From assembly GCF_001305595.1 (NCBI RefSeq), contig NZ_CP012402.1:641001-705000 (forward strand): 64,000 bases of DNA, given 5' to 3'. The notes under the pieces were generated by a model, which saw nothing but the letters and a program-made list of their open reading frames with translations, was not told the origin of the DNA and searched no databases. Position numbers and translations under genes: made by a program. Below are positions 61,123 to 64,000 of this stretch, piece by piece; the stretch's first letter is position 1; the number at the start of each line of letters is the position of its first letter. This DNA is from Azospirillum thiophilum. GTDB lineage: Bacteria > Pseudomonadota > Alphaproteobacteria > Azospirillales > Azospirillaceae.

Positions 61123-62088
61123 ATGTCGGAACTCGAAGCGGTAATGGGCAGGTTGGAAAGCTCCGCGGCCCTTCATTCACGGATCATACCGTACAACTAT
61201 AATCACGATAAGCGACTGTCAGACGTTCGAAAAAACCGTTACCGCGAAAACTTCAAGCAGGATCTGGACGATACGATCGAGGAAGCGATTGCTGCCCATC
61301 ACACCGGGTATCTCGCTAGAAATGTCGGGTTTTCACCGGTCGGCAGCATCATGCCGACCGGTCTTCCCGAAACATTCGAACCCATAGTGAACGGTGACGC
61401 CGTTGTCGGAACGCCGCAGCCGGACCAGAAGCTCCTCCGTCTGGAAATGCTGGATTGGGTATTGGACAAGGGTGTCCATAATCTGACAAGGGCTGAATTC
61501 CTGCGATTCAAGCCGGAATTCGACAAGGAGCCGGACCAGCGTTCGAACGGCTTCCGGGCATTCGTCGGCACGTTGATTTTCCATTGGAACGGCAAGCGGG
61601 ACAATCGGCCGATGTTCGCGGCCTTTGCCGACGAGGTCGCGGACGACGCCGATGCCGATGATTGGGTGCATCGCCTGCGCTCACGGCTTGGTCTTGGGCA
61701 TATCACTCCCTATGGGACGAATTCGATTCTGGTCGCTTTGATGCGCTACCCGGTGAAGGCCGTGCTGGACGCGACGCCACGGGCGGAGCGTGCCTCCTGT
61801 TTCGCCGTGCCCACGGCATTGGACGGCCCACTTAATCCCTATTTCTTTCCGGCCCCCGCCGAACTGCGGTACGGCCGCGCGCTTTCCCTGCACAGTGATT
61901 CCGACTGCCGGCGCTTGACCGCCGAAGTCCTGCACCGCCGCATCGATTATGCTCCCGATCATTTGATAGACGTTGCGGAAGTGAGGCGGGTGGACGATAT
62001 CTTGGACCTGATAGGAAGACGGAATCAGCATCTCGCCTGCCTGCGCCGGCAGCCGGGCTGTGCTACCTTCGGCGAAGAATTGGTCTGA
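61123..62088 (+). CDS. Conserved-looking protein of unknown function, 5' partner of the TPR gene
   Basis: About 321 residues from ATG at 61123; the frame is open back to 60907, but that stretch does not look coding, and no strong ribosome binding site decides. The protein is soluble, with no signal peptide, membrane span or known motif. Notable parts are NYNHDKRLSDVRKNRYRENF (charged), PVGSIMPTGLPETFEPIVNG and HWNGKRDNRPMFAAFADEVAD. Two pieces, MRYPVKAVLDATPRAE and PLNPYFFPAPAELRYGRALS, lie near the C-terminus. It is followed by the TPR gene five bases on, so both are probably one operon. Function unknown. Confidence 0.6.
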   Translation: MSELEAVMGRLESSAALHSRIIPYNYNHDKRLSDVRKNRYRENFKQDLDDTIEEAIAAHHTGYLARNVGFSPVGSIMPTGLPETFEPIVNGDAVVGTPQPDQKLLRLEMLDWVLDKGVHNLTRAEFLRFKPEFDKEPDQRSNGFRAFVGTLIFHWNGKRDNRPMFAAFADEVADDADADDWVHRLRSRLGLGHITPYGTNSILVALMRYPVKAVLDATPRAERASCFAVPTALDGPLNPYFFPAPAELRYGRALSLHSDSDCRRLTAEVLHRRIDYAPDHLIDVAEVRRVDDILDLIGRRNQHLACLRRQPGCATFGEELV

Positions 62089-62093
62089 CCACC

Positions 62094-64000
62094 GTGGACG
62101 TCACGCTGAACATGTCCGACGAGACGCGGCATCCTTGGGTCCGAGATTTCATGGAGCGGCCAGGCCGCACGCTTGCCAAGCTTCTTGGCGGCGCAACGAT
62201 CGTGCCGCCTTACTGGCGCGGTGAGCCGGATGACGTGCTGGTCATGGTCAGCGGCGAGATCGACGGCGATCCGGCCTATCGTGACGCCCTGGACGTGGCG
62301 ATGCTGGCCTGGCTCGACGCACGCCGGTCCGTTTCGGCTACCGATCGGGTAAACTATGGCATCGTCCGTTTCGTCGGTGAAACGGTCGCAGCCCTCCGTG
62401 CCGTCCGTCGATTGGAACTGCGCGGCACGATCGCTGATCTGAACGCTCGTGATGCGGTCTGGCGGAACTGGGCGGAACCCCTGCGGCTGGGGGAATCCCA
62501 TGATCCGTTGGCGGAACTGCTGTCGATCCTTGCGCTGCGCCAGCCCGCCGACCAGCCGCGCCTGTACCGCTGGCATCAGCTGATCGACAAGGCAAAAAGC
62601 GGCCTGCTGCCCGATTATTATATCGATATCGCGCTTTGCGGCTTAAGAAACCTGCCCGGCCGGGAACGGCCGCCGCAAGAGCTGTTGTACGGGCTCGCCC
62701 GGTGGGCTACGGGCTTGCCGGACGAAACGGACAAGCGTGACCTGTTCATGCGTCGCTGGCATTTGGAAAAGGAGGTTCTTTTTCCCCGCTCTGCCGATAC
62801 ATGGCGCCGGCTGGTCTCACCCTTGCTAGAGGATAGAAGTTTCGCCCGTACGCCAGCAGCCCGCTGGTGGCGGGAGGATCTCGGCATGCGGTCGGCAAAA
62901 TGTGCAGCTTCGCGAATCGAGGAGAGCGCGTTTCCCCATCTCCCCGCGCGCGAGGAGGCGAACAGGATGCTGGACCGGCTGAACGCGAAGCCCTTATCGC
63001 AGGTCATGCCTGACGCTCTTCAGATGCTGGAGGCGCAACGCCTGCATATGGAGCGCACTGGCTTTGCCGAACCGTTCCTGCGGATGGCCGGCGCCATCGG
63101 CAATGCGGCGCTGCGAAGCGACCCGATCCCGCTTTCGGTCCGGGAATTGACGCTCAACCTAGCCATGCACATGGTCCATTGGGGCCCCAACAACTCTTAT
63201 GGCTGGTCCCTGTGGGGGAGGGTGCTGATCCGCAGTGGTCAGGCCACGACAGCTGAGATGGTGCTGTGGGAGGCAAGACGTCGCTTTCCCGAGGTGGCTG
63301 CCATCCGCAACATCCTTGCTGGTCTTATCGGTGCGGATCCCGCCCGTGTGCAAGAGGCTGAAGCGATCTTCGTTGAGACGGTCGCCCGCTTTCCCCGCGA
63401 CAAAATTGCCCGAAATGCCTTGGCTCAGCTTCTTGTCGGTCAACCAGGCCGCGGCCGGGAAGCCGAAGCGATGTTCCGCAAGACGATGGCGGACTTCCCT
63501 AACAACTTCGTTGCATACAACGCATTGGGCTATTTGCTGATGCGCTTCATCGATCGTCGTTTAGATGCAAAGAAGATATTTGAAGAAGTGCTGGAGAAAA
63601 ACAGAAATGACGGAGTTGCAAAAAAGGGTCTATATTATGTTTCGAGATTGATCGATGGAGATGACGGGCAGTCAATTCCGGAATTCCCTTTGCCGAGTTC
63701 GGAGCATCAGGATTGGTACGCCGCGCAGGTTTACGCGTCTGAATTGTCCGATGTTAGCGAGAAAGTCAGTCTCGCTGTCGATGACGGTCTCTGCTCTCGG
63801 GCCGATTTCCGCCTTGGAGCCGCGCTAGACATCTTGGAAGAGGAATCCAGGAGTTCTCTGCGTGAGCGTGCCTGGGCCGATATCGATGCGGTGCTTTCCC
63901 GCACACCCAGCCATCCCTTGGCTCTGCTGGTGGGCGACCTCCATGGCCGCTCTGTTCCGGTCAAGCTGGAAGAGGCCTTCGCTGGAGCCTACGGTTTGAA
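62094..64000 (+). CDS. Large TPR-containing protein, unknown function (partial, runs off window)
   Basis: At least 635 codons from a GTG at 62094, or an ATG at 62112, with no stop before the right edge. The N-terminal 380 residues match nothing I know; DDVLVMVSGEIDGDPAYRDA and LDVAMLAWLDARR occur early, DYYIDIALCGLRNL and WHLEKEVLFPRSADTWRRL later. About residues 385-510 hold tetratricopeptide-like repeats (EAEAIFVETVARFPRDKIAR, EAEAMFRKTMADFPNNFVAY, DAKKIFEEVLEKNRNDGVA), usually protein-protein contacts. It follows the 61123 gene by five bases. No signal peptide is seen. A defence or prophage-linked role is a guess; nothing in the sequence fixes it. Confidence 0.75.
   Translation, partial: MDVTLNMSDETRHPWVRDFMERPGRTLAKLLGGATIVPPYWRGEPDDVLVMVSGEIDGDPAYRDALDVAMLAWLDARRSVSATDRVNYGIVRFVGETVAALRAVRRLELRGTIADLNARDAVWRNWAEPLRLGESHDPLAELLSILALRQPADQPRLYRWHQLIDKAKSGLLPDYYIDIALCGLRNLPGRERPPQELLYGLARWATGLPDETDKRDLFMRRWHLEKEVLFPRSADTWRRLVSPLLEDRSFARTPAARWWREDLGMRSAKCAASRIEESAFPHLPAREEANRMLDRLNAKPLSQVMPDALQMLEAQRLHMERTGFAEPFLRMAGAIGNAALRSDPIPLSVRELTLNLAMHMVHWGPNNSYGWSLWGRVLIRSGQATTAEMVLWEARRRFPEVAAIRNILAGLIGADPARVQEAEAIFVETVARFPRDKIARNALAQLLVGQPGRGREAEAMFRKTMADFPNNFVAYNALGYLLMRFIDRRLDAKKIFEEVLEKNRNDGVAKKGLYYVSRLIDGDDGQSIPEFPLPSSEHQDWYAAQVYASELSDVSEKVSLAVDDGLCSRADFRLGAALDILEEESRSSLRERAWADIDAVLSRTPSHPLALLVGDLHGRSVPVKLEEAFAGAYGL

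Overview
The window comes from a high-GC Gram-negative bacterium. My best guess is an Azospirillum-like alphaproteobacterium. Codon use is strongly GC-biased, outer-membrane proteins are plentiful, and aconitase B, pyruvate:ferredoxin oxidoreductase and pyruvate formate-lyase occur together. There is no rRNA or tRNA gene to fix the taxonomy, so this is inference.

Positions 1-21,000 hold a type I secretion locus. A partial, probably double, ABC exporter with a degenerate ATPase (minus strand) is divergent from a giant ~5,990-residue RTX adhesin (2348-20320) built from about 45 bacterial Ig/cadherin-like domains. The adhesin contains an exact in-frame tandem duplication (2070-bp unit, six domains of 345 bp). 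A MarR-type regulator and a HAD phosphatase follow.

Positions 22,000-40,000 are a carbon and fermentation block: a hexuronate transporter (exuT), pyruvate:ferredoxin oxidoreductase (nifJ), tagaturonate reductase (uxaB), a LacI regulator, a Tat-exported flavin oxidase, an esterase-like autotransporter, pyruvate formate-lyase with its activase (pflB, pflA) and a HexR-type regulator. A rare AT-rich site related to TTGATATATCA lies upstream of exuT, nifJ and uxaB. FNR-like boxes lie upstream of nifJ and pflB, and two HexR-type palindromes lie between pflB and hexR. Together these suggest one network in which hexuronate breakdown through KDG/KDPG feeds anaerobic pyruvate cleavage.

Positions 40,000-48,200 hold a three-gene RND efflux operon divergent from a CpxR/CpxA-like two-component pair. 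Direct GTAAA repeats sit in the shared promoter. A small lipoprotein, a RraA-family protein and aconitase B follow (48,167-52,077), then a secreted-looking carbohydrate-binding beta-helix protein (52,414-54,294).

Positions 54,600-64,000 are accessory DNA. They contain a decayed IS1031-group element, an AT-rich LuxR regulator with an operator-like palindrome, an intact IS5-family element, two small AT-rich secreted-protein genes (one broken by a stop codon), a possible gene remnant, a 52-codon gene, a phage-like helix-turn-helix protein, and a pair of genes of unknown function, the second a TPR protein running off the right edge.
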